Shown: positions 19,643 to 28,751 of the stretch, one piece after another
Numbering within the stretch: position 1 is the stretch's first letter
Layout of the letters: each line of letters starts with the position of its first letter
Assembly (NCBI GenBank): GCA_035561515.1
Contig: DATMXP010000022.1
Coordinates: 1-64,000 of the forward strand
Length of the DNA: 64,000 nucleotides
Reading direction: 5' to 3'
DNA from: Terriglobales bacterium
Lineage (GTDB): Bacteria > Acidobacteriota > Terriglobia > Terriglobales > Acidobacteriaceae
Program-made: the position numbers and the translations under genes
Notes under the pieces: generated by a model
Seen by the model: the letters and a program-made list of their open reading frames with translations, nothing else
Databases searched by the model: none
Told to the model about the DNA's origin: nothing

Positions 19643-20398
19643 GTGGCGCTGGTTTCCGTTCACAACCTGGTCAAGATCTTCGACGGGCGTACACGCGCGG
19701 TAGATGGCGTGTCACTCGACATCGAAGCCGGGGAGACACTCGGCCTTGTCGGCGAGTCGGGCTCAGGTAAGAGCACGCTCGGCAGATTGATCCTCCGGTT
19801 GATTGAGCCAACCTCCGGTTCAGTCTCGTTCGACGGAGTAGATGTGACTTCCGCCAATGCGAACGAGTTGAGAAAGCTCCGCCGCCAGATGCAGATCATT
19901 TTCCAGGACCCATTCGGTTCGCTCGATCCTCGTATGACCGTGGAACAGGTCGTATCGGAACCGTTCGTCGTTCACGAAAAGATGTCGCGTGAAGAGCGCA
20001 GGACCCGCGCGGGCGCGCTGATGAAAGCCGTGGGCCTGGACGCATCGGCGCTGCGGCGCTATCCCCATGAGTTCAGCGGAGGCCAGAGACAGCGCATCGG
20101 AATCGCTCGTGCGCTGGCATTGCGCCCGAAGTTCATCGTGGCGGACGAACCTGTATCGGCGCTGGATGTGAGCGTCGGAGCGCAGATCGTAAACCTGCTG
20201 AAGGATTTACAACGCGAGTTCGGACTGACGTATCTGTTTATTTCTCACTCGATGCCGGTAGTGAGATATCTAGCCACCCACATCGCCGTGATGTATCACG
20301 GCAAACTGGTGGAACTCGGCGATACTGAGCAGATCACGTCGGCCCCCCAGCACGACTACACCCGAACTTTGCTGAGAGCCACGCCCGAGATCGCCTGA
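19643..20398 (+). CDS. ABC transporter ATP-binding protein, oligopeptide (DppF/OppF) type
   Basis: A 251-residue ATPase with Walker [10 protein letters not shown] (near residue 40), Q-loop [11 protein letters not shown], signature SGGQRQRIG, Walker B FIVADEP and H-loop ISHS. The spacing and sequence fit the OppF/DppF/GsiA branch that powers peptide or nickel import. The C-terminal oligo_HPY extension usual for that branch is largely absent. No permease or binding protein is nearby, so it must either serve transporters encoded elsewhere or do something else. The GTG start lacks a ribosome-binding site, but a -10-like hexamer sits six bases upstream. Confidence 0.87.
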   Translation: MALVSVHNLVKIFDGRTRAVDGVSLDIEAGETLGLVGESGSGKSTLGRLILRLIEPTSGSVSFDGVDVTSANANELRKLRRQMQIIFQDPFGSLDPRMTVEQVVSEPFVVHEKMSREERRTRAGALMKAVGLDASALRRYPHEFSGGQRQRIGIARALALRPKFIVADEPVSALDVSVGAQIVNLLKDLQREFGLTYLFISHSMPVVRYLATHIAVMYHGKLVELGDTEQITSAPQHDYTRTLLRATPEIA

Positions 20399-20440
20399 CC
20401 CCAAGCCAACAAGTCAGAGCCCTTCCATCATCACACCATC

Positions 20441-20809
20441 ATGCGTTTCGCGGTGCTTACGGTGGTTCTGTGTTCGCTTTGGCTGATGCTGGGATGTACA
20501 GCGTGCAGCACACGCGACCGTTCGCCGGAAGAAATTCGCGAGAGAGCAGCCCAGGCTACAGAAACGGCGGCAGAAAACTCGAAGGCGATAGCACAGGGAA
20601 TCAAAGAAGGCCTGCAGCGCTCAAGGATGGTGGACATCAACTCGGCCACGAAAGACGAGTTGAAGAAGCTGCCCGGTGTTACGGACGAGAAGGCGAACCG
20701 AATCATCGCCTCCCGCCCGTATGCAAACACTGATCAACTGGTGACGAAACGCGTCCTCACACAGGACGAATTCGACAAAGTCTCAGGACGCGTGACGGTA
20801 AAGAAATAG
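20441..20809 (+). CDS. helix-hairpin-helix lipoprotein, ComEA-like
   Basis: 122 residues. The signal peptide (MRFAVLTVVLCSLWLMLGC) ends in a lipobox with Cys19. A charged helical region follows (residues ~28-60), then a helix-hairpin-helix DNA-binding module: VDINSATKDELKKLPGV, then KANRIIASRPY. This arrangement resembles ComEA, the envelope DNA receptor of natural transformation, except that the anchor is a lipid rather than a membrane helix. It could bind DNA at the cell surface or in the periplasm. No other competence genes are nearby. Confidence 0.8.
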   Translation: MRFAVLTVVLCSLWLMLGCTACSTRDRSPEEIRERAAQATETAAENSKAIAQGIKEGLQRSRMVDINSATKDELKKLPGVTDEKANRIIASRPYANTDQLVTKRVLTQDEFDKVSGRVTVKK

Positions 20810-21010
20810 TTAGTGCTCGACGTTGAAGTAGATCTTCGTATTGGCGCGATACTGCAGCACTTTGTCGGCGTCGATTTCCATCTCGAATTCACTCACGCGC
20901 GCCCACTTGATGCCCTTCACGGTTTTAGCGGCTTCTTTTACGGCGTTTTCCGCAGCCTTGGCAAAGCTTTCCTTCGAGTAGCCGACGATTTCGATTACTT
21001 TCTGGACCAT
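20810..21010 (-). CDS. dodecin
   Basis: A 66-residue protein matching the dodecin family in length and sequence: VQKVIEIVGYSKESFAKAAENAV at the N-terminus (broken here into KVIEIVG and SFAKAAENAV), the GIKWARVSEFE segment, and a final YFNVEH. Dodecins form 12-mers that bind flavins (FMN or riboflavin) and buffer free flavin. The conserved Trp in GIKWARV stacks on the isoalloxazine ring. A GGAGG-type sequence precedes the ATG. It is convergent with the HhH lipoprotein, end to end. Confidence 0.93.
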   Translation of the reverse strand: MVQKVIEIVGYSKESFAKAAENAVKEAAKTVKGIKWARVSEFEMEIDADKVLQYRANTKIYFNVEH

Positions 21011-21069
21011 ATGACTACCTCCTTGCAGCCGTTCAAGGTAGCACAGCCACTGGCAGCGCGAGAAATGAC

Positions 21070-22137
21070 CTAAAACCCGTAGGCAGCTTTCGGAGTGACA
21101 CGGGGCGGTTCCGAAGTACCCGCAAACGGAGCTACGGGCAGCGCCTGATCAAGCAGGAAGGCTTTAACCGCGGCGGAATATATCTTCGGCTGATCGTATC
21201 CGAACGCATGTCCGGCATCTGGCACGTACAGCAATATCGAATTCGGGAAAGTCGTTTTATATGAGTACGCCACGTCCCAGCGCACGTAATCGCAGCCGCC
21301 CCGCAGAATAAGCACCGGTGTGCGATTTCTCAAAAGCGCTGCGGAAATCGAATGCGGATGACGATCCATGTCAGCCGCGGTCATCGCGTTCACCCAAAAT
21401 CCCATGCCCTTGATCGACTCGTCCGATGGCACGTGAGTCGGATCGCAAACCAAAAACGGCAGGCTTCGCTGCACGAACGCATCTAGCTGCGCATCCATCT
21501 CCTGGTCGGGCGCAATACGATTCGCAGCCATTGGATCGCTCTGGATCAACTTGCGTAGTCTGCGATACCGAGGATTGCCGTACAGATGCGAAAAGAACGC
21601 TTCGGCAGATTTGGTCATGGGAGCGTCGTCGTAGGTTGTTGAACGTATCTTGCCAGGCTCCAGCAGACCCGGGCCGGAGAAAATTGCCTTCGCGCAATGT
21701 TCCGGATGCAATGCCATGTAGTTTGCCGCTAGCGTCGCGCCCCATGAATCCCCGATGAGGATGAACTGCGGTGCGCCGATCTGCTGCCGTATGGCTTCGA
21801 GATCGCGAACGTGTCGATCTACCGAGTACTGGCGAGGATCGGCAAGCCTCGCCGAATGGCCGCTTCCGATTTGATCGTAAATGTACACGTCGAAACCAAG
21901 TTTCGCCAGATCGCGATAGAACCCGTCGGCTATGGCTGGATGATCCACCAGATACGCACCAGGGCCGCCATGCAGAAACACGAGTGGCGTCTGCTTTGCC
22001 GCTGATGCGGCCTTGAAATGTATGTATGCGATGCGCGACCCGGTGGGAAGATCCCAATATGCGATGCGCGACGGTGCATCGATAGCAGATGCCGCGATGC
22101 TCACAAGCAGCACAGCCGTAAGTACGCAAAGGCGCAT
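21070..22137 (-). CDS. exported alpha/beta hydrolase, proline iminopeptidase-like
   Basis: About 355 residues. The frame reaches 22185, but the ATG at 22137 begins a signal peptide (LCVLTAVLLVSIAASAIDA), so I use it. The fold markers are HGGPG (oxyanion hole, near residue 57), GDSWGA (nucleophile elbow with catalytic Ser), and a late Asp plus GHAFG (catalytic His). HGGPG together with GxSWG is the S33 prolyl-aminopeptidase/epoxide-hydrolase pattern. It probably acts in the periplasm on short peptides or esters; the substrate is not predictable. Confidence 0.85.
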   Translation of the reverse strand: MRLCVLTAVLLVSIAASAIDAPSRIAYWDLPTGSRIAYIHFKAASAAKQTPLVFLHGGPGAYLVDHPAIADGFYRDLAKLGFDVYIYDQIGSGHSARLADPRQYSVDRHVRDLEAIRQQIGAPQFILIGDSWGATLAANYMALHPEHCAKAIFSGPGLLEPGKIRSTTYDDAPMTKSAEAFFSHLYGNPRYRRLRKLIQSDPMAANRIAPDQEMDAQLDAFVQRSLPFLVCDPTHVPSDESIKGMGFWVNAMTAADMDRHPHSISAALLRNRTPVLILRGGCDYVRWDVAYSYKTTFPNSILLYVPDAGHAFGYDQPKIYSAAVKAFLLDQALPVAPFAGTSEPPRVTPKAAYGF

Positions 22138-22209
22138 GGCTTCTGCAGCAATATACGACCGCGAACTTGCTTCAGTTCGTTCCATTTCAGGAACAACAGC
22201 GACCGTCTT

Positions 22210-22749
22210 CTACCAGCCTTTGCGCTTCCGCAACTCCGTGATGTGTGCCACGTGATGCTTGCAGTGCCAGGCGTAGATGGCGAGGTTGAACTCGCAGCTG
22301 ATTTCTCCGCGATCCGGATGCACCATCGTGCGCTGCCAGTCTTCCGGCTTGAACGCCTTCATCATGGCGACCCAGCGATGATGGAGAGCCTCCACCAGCT
22401 TCAACGAAACCTCCACCGGTTCCTTGCTGTCCGGCAGCTCGGCCCAGAGCTTCTCGTCGTATGGCTTGATGGTGGGCTTGTCTTCGGTGAGTGCGAGCCG
22501 GAAGCGGATGAAGCTGTTCATGTGGCTGTCGGCAAAATGATGGACCGTCTGACGCACAGTCCATCCGCCATCGCGATACGGTGTGTCGAGTTGTGTGTTG
22601 TTGAGTCTGGCCAACGCGGCACGAAGCTGCTGCGGCGCTTCGGCGATAACCTGGATCATGCCTGCGATCTGCGCTTGCGTGAAGGGGCCATCGTAATGAA
22701 ACTTTCCAATCGGATAGCGCGGGTCGGAGGCGACAACGGGCGTGCTCAT
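22210..22749 (-). CDS. YfiT/BstA-type DinB-family metal-dependent protein
   Basis: About 179 residues of the DinB-like four-helix bundle family, YfiT branch. The N-terminal DPRYPIGKFHY motif and the three-His metal site (VRQTVHHFADSH and AWHCKHHVAHI) are diagnostic. Bacillus BstA (YfiT) is a bacillithiol S-transferase; other members are metal-dependent hydrolases. ATG 22749 is preferred over the frame opening at 22767 on homology. In this phylum the thiol cofactor used is uncertain, so I name the family rather than the reaction. Confidence 0.88.
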   Translation of the reverse strand: MSTPVVASDPRYPIGKFHYDGPFTQAQIAGMIQVIAEAPQQLRAALARLNNTQLDTPYRDGGWTVRQTVHHFADSHMNSFIRFRLALTEDKPTIKPYDEKLWAELPDSKEPVEVSLKLVEALHHRWVAMMKAFKPEDWQRTMVHPDRGEISCEFNLAIYAWHCKHHVAHITELRKRKGW

Positions 22750-22827
22750 GCATCCATAAGAGCACAATCGCAGCTCTGTTGGAAAGATGAACCAAGGCGA
22801 GGAATTGTAGTTCTAAAGCACGTTCAC

Positions 22828-23379
22828 TTACGCGATTCGTCGACGCTTATCGCAGTCGCCGCATTCGTTCTTGATGTGTTGCAGTTCGCGGCGAACACTT
22901 TCCTGGAACCCCCGGAAGGTCGGCCCAAGACTGGGAAACGCGTCTGAGCTGATCTGGGACCGTGCCCCTCGGTTGATCGATAACACGTTCTCTCGCGCCG
23001 GCTTCACCCGTGATTCGCGGCGTGCGTCGGCCACATCTTCCAGGGCCGAGTGCAACAGGCGCTCGTAGTCGTCCCAGTTATCGCTGTTGAGCATTGCCGG
23101 ATTAAAGATCGGAAGCCGGTCGAGGTCAGAAGCGGCTAGATTGGAGCTGAAAGCGCGGTCGTGAGTCAGCGAGCGCGAGAGCCGATTGAGTGGAATCAGG
23201 ACGTTCCTGTTGTGTCCAGAATCTGCGACGACGAATTGGATGGTTCCGCCCTCATGGTCAAGGACGACGTCATTAACACTTGCAATCTGCTTTCCGCTCT
23301 CACCGAAAAGACTAAAGCCCCTGATGTCCTCAGAGGAGTTGTGAAATCGATAATCGCGCAAAGTTGCAAGGTGCGACAC
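22828..23379 (-). CDS. PRC-barrel domain protein
   Basis: 183 residues starting with GTG. The N-terminal 90 residues are a PRC-barrel: DIRGFSLFGESGKQIASVNDVVLD, followed by FVVADSG and NRNVLIPLNRL. PRC-barrels occur in RimM and the photosynthetic reaction centre H subunit, and as stand-alone proteins of unknown role. The C-terminal half is hydrophilic, with a Cys pair at the end (CGDCDKRRR). Its function cannot be inferred from neighbours. Confidence 0.72.
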   Translation of the reverse strand: MSHLATLRDYRFHNSSEDIRGFSLFGESGKQIASVNDVVLDHEGGTIQFVVADSGHNRNVLIPLNRLSRSLTHDRAFSSNLAASDLDRLPIFNPAMLNSDNWDDYERLLHSALEDVADARRESRVKPARENVLSINRGARSQISSDAFPSLGPTFRGFQESVRRELQHIKNECGDCDKRRRIA

Positions 23380-23554
23380 AGTTTTGCGTATCCAGAAAGG
23401 CAGAAGCCCTCTTGTTCTGATGCCGCAGCATGAATTTCGGTTACATCAAGAGTTACGAACCGTAGATTTGCACTCAGATTGACCCTGTTTTCCCACGGCG
23501 CGTAATATCAAGGATTACCCTGCCGTACTCATTCGTCGTAATACAAAGGTCAGA

Positions 23555-26344
23555 ATGGCTCACGAGTTACCGAAAGCGTATGAACCGGCGTCCATCGAAA
23601 AGCGCTGGGCCGATTACTGGGTCAAAGAAAACCTCTTTGCCGTGGACACACCGCCGCAAGGTGATGAGCGCAAAGTGTTTACGCTGCTCCTGCCCCCGCC
23701 CAACGTCACCGGCCGCCTCCACATGGGACACATGCTCAACCAGACGGAGATGGACATCATCATTCGCTGGCACCGCATGCTGGGCGATGTGACGTTATGG
23801 CTACCTGGCACCGATCACGCCGGTATTGCCACCCAGATGATGGTGGAACGCCAACTTGCGACAGAGGGCAAGAAACGCACCGACCTCGGCCGGGAGAAGT
23901 TCATCGAGCGGGTTTGGGAGTGGCGTGCCCATTACGGCGGCGCCATCCTCGACCAGATGAAACGGCTGGGCGCTTCGGTGGACTGGAAGCGCGAGTACTT
24001 CACCATGGACGAGAACCTTTCACGCGCCGTGCGTGAGGTGTTCGTTCGTCTCTATGAAGAAGGATTGATCTATCGCGGCAAGTACATCGTGAACTGGTGC
24101 CCGCGCTGCGTCACGGCCATCTCCGATCTTGAAGTGGTTCACGACGAAACCCCGGGAAAACTGTACGAGATCCGCTATCCGGTGAGCGGGATGGAAGACG
24201 AGTACATCACCGTCGCGACCACGCGTCCGGAGACGATGCTCGGCGATACCGCCATCGCGGTGAACCCGCGAGACGAGCGCTACAAGCATCTGCACGGCAA
24301 GATGGTCATGCTACCGCTGATGAACCGTGAGATCCCGATCATCCTCGACGAGTTGGCACAACCGGAGTTCGGAACTGGCGCGGTGAAGGTCACACCTGCG
24401 CACGATCCCAACGATTTTCAGGCTGGACTGCGTCACGACCTGCCGCAGATCAACATCATGGACGACCACGCGGTCCTGAACGAGAACGCAGGTCCGTACG
24501 CGGGCATCGACCGCCATGAAGCGCGTCATCGAGTGATTGCCGATCTCGAGAAGCAGGGCTACCTGGTCTCGATGAAGGACTACGTTGTCCCGCTCGGGAA
24601 ATGCGATCGCTGCAAAACGATCGTAGAGCCTCGGCTTTCCACGCAGTGGTTCGTGGCAGTGAACAAGGAACCGGCGAACGGTGGCTTGAGCATGGCGAAG
24701 GCCGCCACCGATGTCGTGACCAGCGGCGCGATCAAGTTCACGCCGGAGAACTACAAGGCCATCTACCTGAACTGGATGGAGAACATCTACGACTGGTGCA
24801 TCTCGCGCCAGTTGTGGTGGGGACATCGGATTCCGGCGTGGCACTGCGGCGAGTGTAAGGAAATTACGGTTGCCCGCGAGACGCCAACGGCCTGCCCGCA
24901 CTGCAAGGGCACCAACCTTACGCAGGATCCCGATGTGCTCGACACGTGGTTCTCGTCGGCCCTGCTGCCGTTCACGACGTTGGGCTGGCCGGACAAGACG
25001 CCGGACCTGGAGAAGTTCTATCCGACGTCGCTGCTGATTACGGGCTTCGACATCCTCTTCTTCTGGGTCGCCCGCATGATCATGATGGGATGCCACTTCA
25101 TGGCGCCGCCGCACCGGCCTATCGACGTCCCGAAAGGCGCAAGTGCGCTAGCGGAAGCTGCGCCGTATCGCGAGGTCTATATTCACGCGCTGGTGCGCGA
25201 CGCCGAACGCCAGAAAATGTCGAAGACAAAGGGCAACGTGCTGGACCCGATCGAGGTCATCGAGAAGTACGGCACGGACGCGACGCGGTTCACTCTCGCG
25301 TCGATGGCATCGCCGGGAACGGACATTGCGTTTAATCCCGATCGCACGGAAGGCTACCGTGCGTTTGCCAACAAGATATGGAATGCCGCGCGCTTCATGT
25401 TCATGAATGTGGATCGGGCGCATCAGGCCGGCGTTTGGTCGCTAAGCGAGTTGGATCGCGATATTGCCGAGAACGGGGTTCCGGGATTTGAGGCACAATC
25501 GCTGGAAGACCGCTGGATTCTTTCGCGCTTCAACCAGGTTGCGAAGCAGGTAAATGAGTCGCTGGAGACCTACCGCTTCCACGAAGCGTCGAATGCCGTG
25601 TACTCGTTCTTCTGGGGCGAGTTCTGCGACTGGTATCTAGAGTTGATCAAGTCGCGGTTGCAGTTTGAAGGCGAGTTTGAAAAATCGGCGTCAAAGCGCG
25701 CAACTTCGAACCTCGTTGCGCTGTTTGAAGCATCGTTAAGATTGCTGTCACCCTTCATGCCGTTCATCACCGAGGAGATCTGGCACGCGGTGTACGACGG
25801 AAATCCGCCGCTGAAATCGATTGCCTTGGCGCGGTATCCACGCGTTAGCGACCGGCAGGTGGACACGCATGCCGAGACGGAGATGGCGATCCTGCAGGAC
25901 CTCATCGTTGCCGTGCGAAATATCCGGGCAGAGCTGAAGATCGAGCCGCGTGCCAAGGCGCCCATTCAGATTCATGCCGATGCGGCGATGCAGAAGATTT
26001 TTGCCGAGAACGCGAATGCCATCGAGCGTCTGGCGAACGTCGAGACCTTCGAGTTCACCGAGCACTCACTGGCGAAAGAGGCCGGAGCGCGTTCGACGGC
26101 GCGCTTTGACGTGAAGGTTATCTTCGAGCGCAAGATCGATGTGGCGGTCGAACGTGAGCGGTTGGCGAAGGAACGCGAGAAGATTGAAAAAGAGATGGGC
26201 AACGCCGAGCGGCAGTTGGGGAACGAAGGTTTCCTGTCCAAGGCCCCGGCGAAGGTGGTTGAAGGACTGAAACGGCGCCTGGAAGAGTTAAAGCTGTTAA
26301 AGGAAAAGAACCAGGCAGGCTTGGACGAGTTGAACGGAAAGTAG
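23555..26344 (+). CDS. valS: valyl-tRNA synthetase
   Basis: A 929-residue class I aminoacyl-tRNA synthetase that charges tRNA-Val. The HIGH-type motif is HMGH at residues 56-59 and the KMSKS-type motif is KMSKT starting at residue 554. A CP1 editing domain lies between them, including GTDHAGIATQ. The C-terminal ~70 residues form the coiled coil typical of ValS (KIDVAVERERLAKEREKIEK). Length and order are normal. nadC follows after 32 bases on the same strand. Confidence 0.97.
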   Translation: MAHELPKAYEPASIEKRWADYWVKENLFAVDTPPQGDERKVFTLLLPPPNVTGRLHMGHMLNQTEMDIIIRWHRMLGDVTLWLPGTDHAGIATQMMVERQLATEGKKRTDLGREKFIERVWEWRAHYGGAILDQMKRLGASVDWKREYFTMDENLSRAVREVFVRLYEEGLIYRGKYIVNWCPRCVTAISDLEVVHDETPGKLYEIRYPVSGMEDEYITVATTRPETMLGDTAIAVNPRDERYKHLHGKMVMLPLMNREIPIILDELAQPEFGTGAVKVTPAHDPNDFQAGLRHDLPQINIMDDHAVLNENAGPYAGIDRHEARHRVIADLEKQGYLVSMKDYVVPLGKCDRCKTIVEPRLSTQWFVAVNKEPANGGLSMAKAATDVVTSGAIKFTPENYKAIYLNWMENIYDWCISRQLWWGHRIPAWHCGECKEITVARETPTACPHCKGTNLTQDPDVLDTWFSSALLPFTTLGWPDKTPDLEKFYPTSLLITGFDILFFWVARMIMMGCHFMAPPHRPIDVPKGASALAEAAPYREVYIHALVRDAERQKMSKTKGNVLDPIEVIEKYGTDATRFTLASMASPGTDIAFNPDRTEGYRAFANKIWNAARFMFMNVDRAHQAGVWSLSELDRDIAENGVPGFEAQSLEDRWILSRFNQVAKQVNESLETYRFHEASNAVYSFFWGEFCDWYLELIKSRLQFEGEFEKSASKRATSNLVALFEASLRLLSPFMPFITEEIWHAVYDGNPPLKSIALARYPRVSDRQVDTHAETEMAILQDLIVAVRNIRAELKIEPRAKAPIQIHADAAMQKIFAENANAIERLANVETFEFTEHSLAKEAGARSTARFDVKVIFERKIDVAVERERLAKEREKIEKEMGNAERQLGNEGFLSKAPAKVVEGLKRRLEELKLLKEKNQAGLDELNGK

Positions 26345-26376
26345 CTGCGCCTTAAGACGCGGCCACATGGTTGACG

Positions 26377-27255
26377 ATGGATTGGAATAGCAGACGGATC
26401 ACCAGCATTCTTGAGAATGCGTTGCTGGAAGATAAGGCAACGAACGACGCGACGACGAAGGCCTGCATCGAGCCCAAACAGCTTGGGCTGGCGATCATCC
26501 GCACGAAGCAGGATTGCGTGCTGGCCGGACTGGGAGCCATCACGCGCATCTTCGAGGTGTTTGCAGCGCTGGATCGCAGCGTGGAAGGCCATCCGAATGT
26601 GATCAGCCATCCGGAAGTCTTCGACGGCGTGAAGTTGGCAAAGGGCGCGGTCGTGGCGACGATCCGGCACAATGCCCGAGTGATCCTGTCGTGCGAGCGG
26701 GTCATCCTGAACCTGCTGCAACGCCTGAGCGGAACGGCCACGACAACGAGAAGGTTCGTGGACGCGATCGCCGGAACAAAGGCGAAGATTCTTGATACGC
26801 GAAAGACAGTCGCCGGGTTGCGGGTGCTCGATAAGTATGCGGTGCGTTGCGGCGGGGGCCAGAACCACCGTTTGGATTTGTCCGACGGAATCCTGATTAA
26901 GAACAACCACATCGCGCTCGCCGGTGGAATTCGTCCCGCACTGGAGCGAGTGCTCAGGAACCGCGAGGGTCACCAGATCATCGAGATCGAAGTGCGCAGC
27001 CTGCGCGAACTCGATGAGGCGTTGGAGTTAGGTGCGGAAGCCATCCTGCTCGACAACATGGCGCCGGAGATGGTGAGGCAGGCGGTCGAACGTGTACAGG
27101 GACGCCCCAAGCGCATGCCAATGGAATGCTCCGGCGGTATTCGCCTGGAGAACGTGCGCGCGTACGCCGAGACCGGAGTGGACTTCATCTCCGTTGGCGC
27201 CCTGACGCATTCGCCCATTGCCGTGGATATGAACTTGAGGGTGGAGCCGGCCTAA
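26377..27255 (+). CDS. nadC: nicotinate-nucleotide pyrophosphorylase (quinolinate phosphoribosyltransferase)
   Basis: 292 residues. It converts quinolinate and PRPP to nicotinate mononucleotide, CO2 and PPi in de novo NAD synthesis. Recognisable segments are LNLLQRLSGTATTTRRFV, KILDTRKTVAGLR, LDKYAVRCGGGQNHR, the KNNHI loop, and EVRSLRELDEAL followed by LDNM and MECSGGI. An upstream TTG at 26371 is in frame, but ATG 26377 is preferred. It may be cotranscribed with valS. nadA and nadB are not in the window. Confidence 0.95.
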   Translation: MDWNSRRITSILENALLEDKATNDATTKACIEPKQLGLAIIRTKQDCVLAGLGAITRIFEVFAALDRSVEGHPNVISHPEVFDGVKLAKGAVVATIRHNARVILSCERVILNLLQRLSGTATTTRRFVDAIAGTKAKILDTRKTVAGLRVLDKYAVRCGGGQNHRLDLSDGILIKNNHIALAGGIRPALERVLRNREGHQIIEIEVRSLRELDEALELGAEAILLDNMAPEMVRQAVERVQGRPKRMPMECSGGIRLENVRAYAETGVDFISVGALTHSPIAVDMNLRVEPA

Positions 27256-27721
27256 CCGGTTCCGTCTTTCCGCTAAGAAACGATGTCAAGGGGGTCAAGC
27301 GCTCCCTTTCCCTGTAAGTCTCTGATTCGGCGGCAAATATAAATTTCAGAATGTTGGCATGGTGCCCCTAACCAAATTGCTATTCTGAATTTGTAGATGG
27401 TTTTCGTTCTTTGTCATTCTGACCCTGAAGCTAAAACGTAACGTAGTGAAGCGGAAGGGGAAGAATCCCTGGGAGAGCTTTTGCCGACGGCCGACAACCG
27501 AAAAACGACAACCAGATACAACATCTTGTACCCACAGCTAAGTTCTTTGTTATCAAATCTGTACGATAACTGGCTGTAAAATCAGCAACTTATAAGTGCT
27601 TTTCATAGTCCGTCGTGCAAGTGCTTTGTTTTCTTAATGGGAGGGGGTAGGGGGTAGCCCCTGCGGTGAAACTCGCCAGATACGACAGCTTGTGGTCAGG
27701 GAGTGGTGGAATGGTTGTTTT
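27256..27721. other. 466-base intergenic region rich in dispersed-type repeats
   Basis: No gene is supported between nadC and lipA. The stretch holds TTGTCATTCTGACCCTGAAG at 27411-27430 with a following GAAGAATCCCTGGGAG at 27460-27475, heptad-like repeats at 27483-27513, three AAGTGCTTT-type units between 27539 and 27633, and a G-rich run at 27639-27654. It looks like an accumulation of mobile or dispersed intergenic repeats. Confidence 0.65.
27483..27633. repeat. heptad block and inverted copies of the A-rich unit
   Basis: Heptads CGACGGC, CGACAAC, CGAAAAA and CGACAAC cover about 27485-27512. Three imperfect units, AAGTTCTTTGTTATC (27540-27554), TAAGTGCTTTTCATA (27593-27607) and AAGTGCTTTGTTTTC (27619-27633), are in the opposite orientation to the TATGAAAATAAAGGGCTTA-type units at 16-66. 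Confidence 0.55.
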
Positions 27722-28618
27722 TTACTTCACCGACTCGGCTTGCTCGTGCGCGTGATAGCTAGACCGGACTAGGGGTCCAGATTCCACGTGACGGAAGCCC
27801 ATCTTCAACGCTTCTTCCTTCAGGAACGAGAATTCCTGCGGGGTGTAGTAGCGGATCATCGGTAACTGATTCTTTGACGGGCGCAGATACTGGCCGACGG
27901 TCAGGATGTCGACATTGCGCTCGGCCATTTGGCGGAAACAATCGAGCAACTCCGAAATCTCTTCACCCAGGCCGACCATCACGCCGGTCTTGGTGATCGT
28001 CTTCGGGTCGATCTCCTTGGCGTTTGAGAGCAGCTCCATGGAGCGCTTGAAGTTGGCGCCGGAACGCGCGGACCGGTAGAGGCGTGGCACGGTCTCGGTG
28101 TTGTGATTCAGGATGTCCGGCTTGGCTTCGAGAACGATCTCGAGGCAGTCGCGGCGTCCCTGGAAGTCTGGGATCAGAACCTCGACATGGCAACCGGGCA
28201 CGCGGCGCTTGATCTCGCGAATGGTTTCCGCAAAGATTTTTGCTCCACCGATGTTGTCATCGTCGCGGTTCACACTGGTAACGACGGCATGCTTCAGTCC
28301 GAGGGTGGCGACTGCTTCTCCAACCCGGCGAGGTTCGTCCAAGTCGATGGCCTCGGGACGTCCTTTGGGAACGGCGCAGAAACCGCAACGACGGGTGCAG
28401 ACGTCGCCCAGCAACATGAAGGTGGCGGTTTTGTGATTCCAGCATTCGCCGATGTTCGGACACTGGGCCGATTCACAGACGGTATGCAGGCCCAAGCCAC
28501 GTGCGAGCTTCTTCAGGTCGTGGTAGTTGTCGCCCATGGGTGCGCGCACCTTCATCCACTCAGGCTTCGGGACGCGTGGTTTGGGGCCGACTTCGATCTG
28601 GATGAGATCCGTGGACAT
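27722..28618 (-). CDS. lipA: lipoyl synthase
   Basis: A 298-residue radical-SAM enzyme that inserts two sulfurs into octanoyl groups on lipoyl domains. Both Fe-S clusters are visible: CESAQCPNIGEC (auxiliary cluster) and CTRRCGFCAV (radical SAM CxxxCxxC). The closing RSSYHAHEQ contains the conserved RSSY serine ligand. VTSVNRDD and NHNTETVPRLY are also typical. lipB is not adjacent. TAAAAT lies twelve bases before the ATG on the minus strand. Confidence 0.97.
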   Translation of the reverse strand: MSTDLIQIEVGPKPRVPKPEWMKVRAPMGDNYHDLKKLARGLGLHTVCESAQCPNIGECWNHKTATFMLLGDVCTRRCGFCAVPKGRPEAIDLDEPRRVGEAVATLGLKHAVVTSVNRDDDNIGGAKIFAETIREIKRRVPGCHVEVLIPDFQGRRDCLEIVLEAKPDILNHNTETVPRLYRSARSGANFKRSMELLSNAKEIDPKTITKTGVMVGLGEEISELLDCFRQMAERNVDILTVGQYLRPSKNQLPMIRYYTPQEFSFLKEEALKMGFRHVESGPLVRSSYHAHEQAESVK

Positions 28619-28751
28619 GGGTAAACGTCTATTTTACAGGATGCTCCGACCGGGGCCGGGGACTCCGTTTTTCGGAAACACTGAAACCTGAACGGAAATG
28701 CTGCGAGAGGCTGTTTTGGTGGTAACCTCGCTTTCCGCGAGGAGGTGAACC

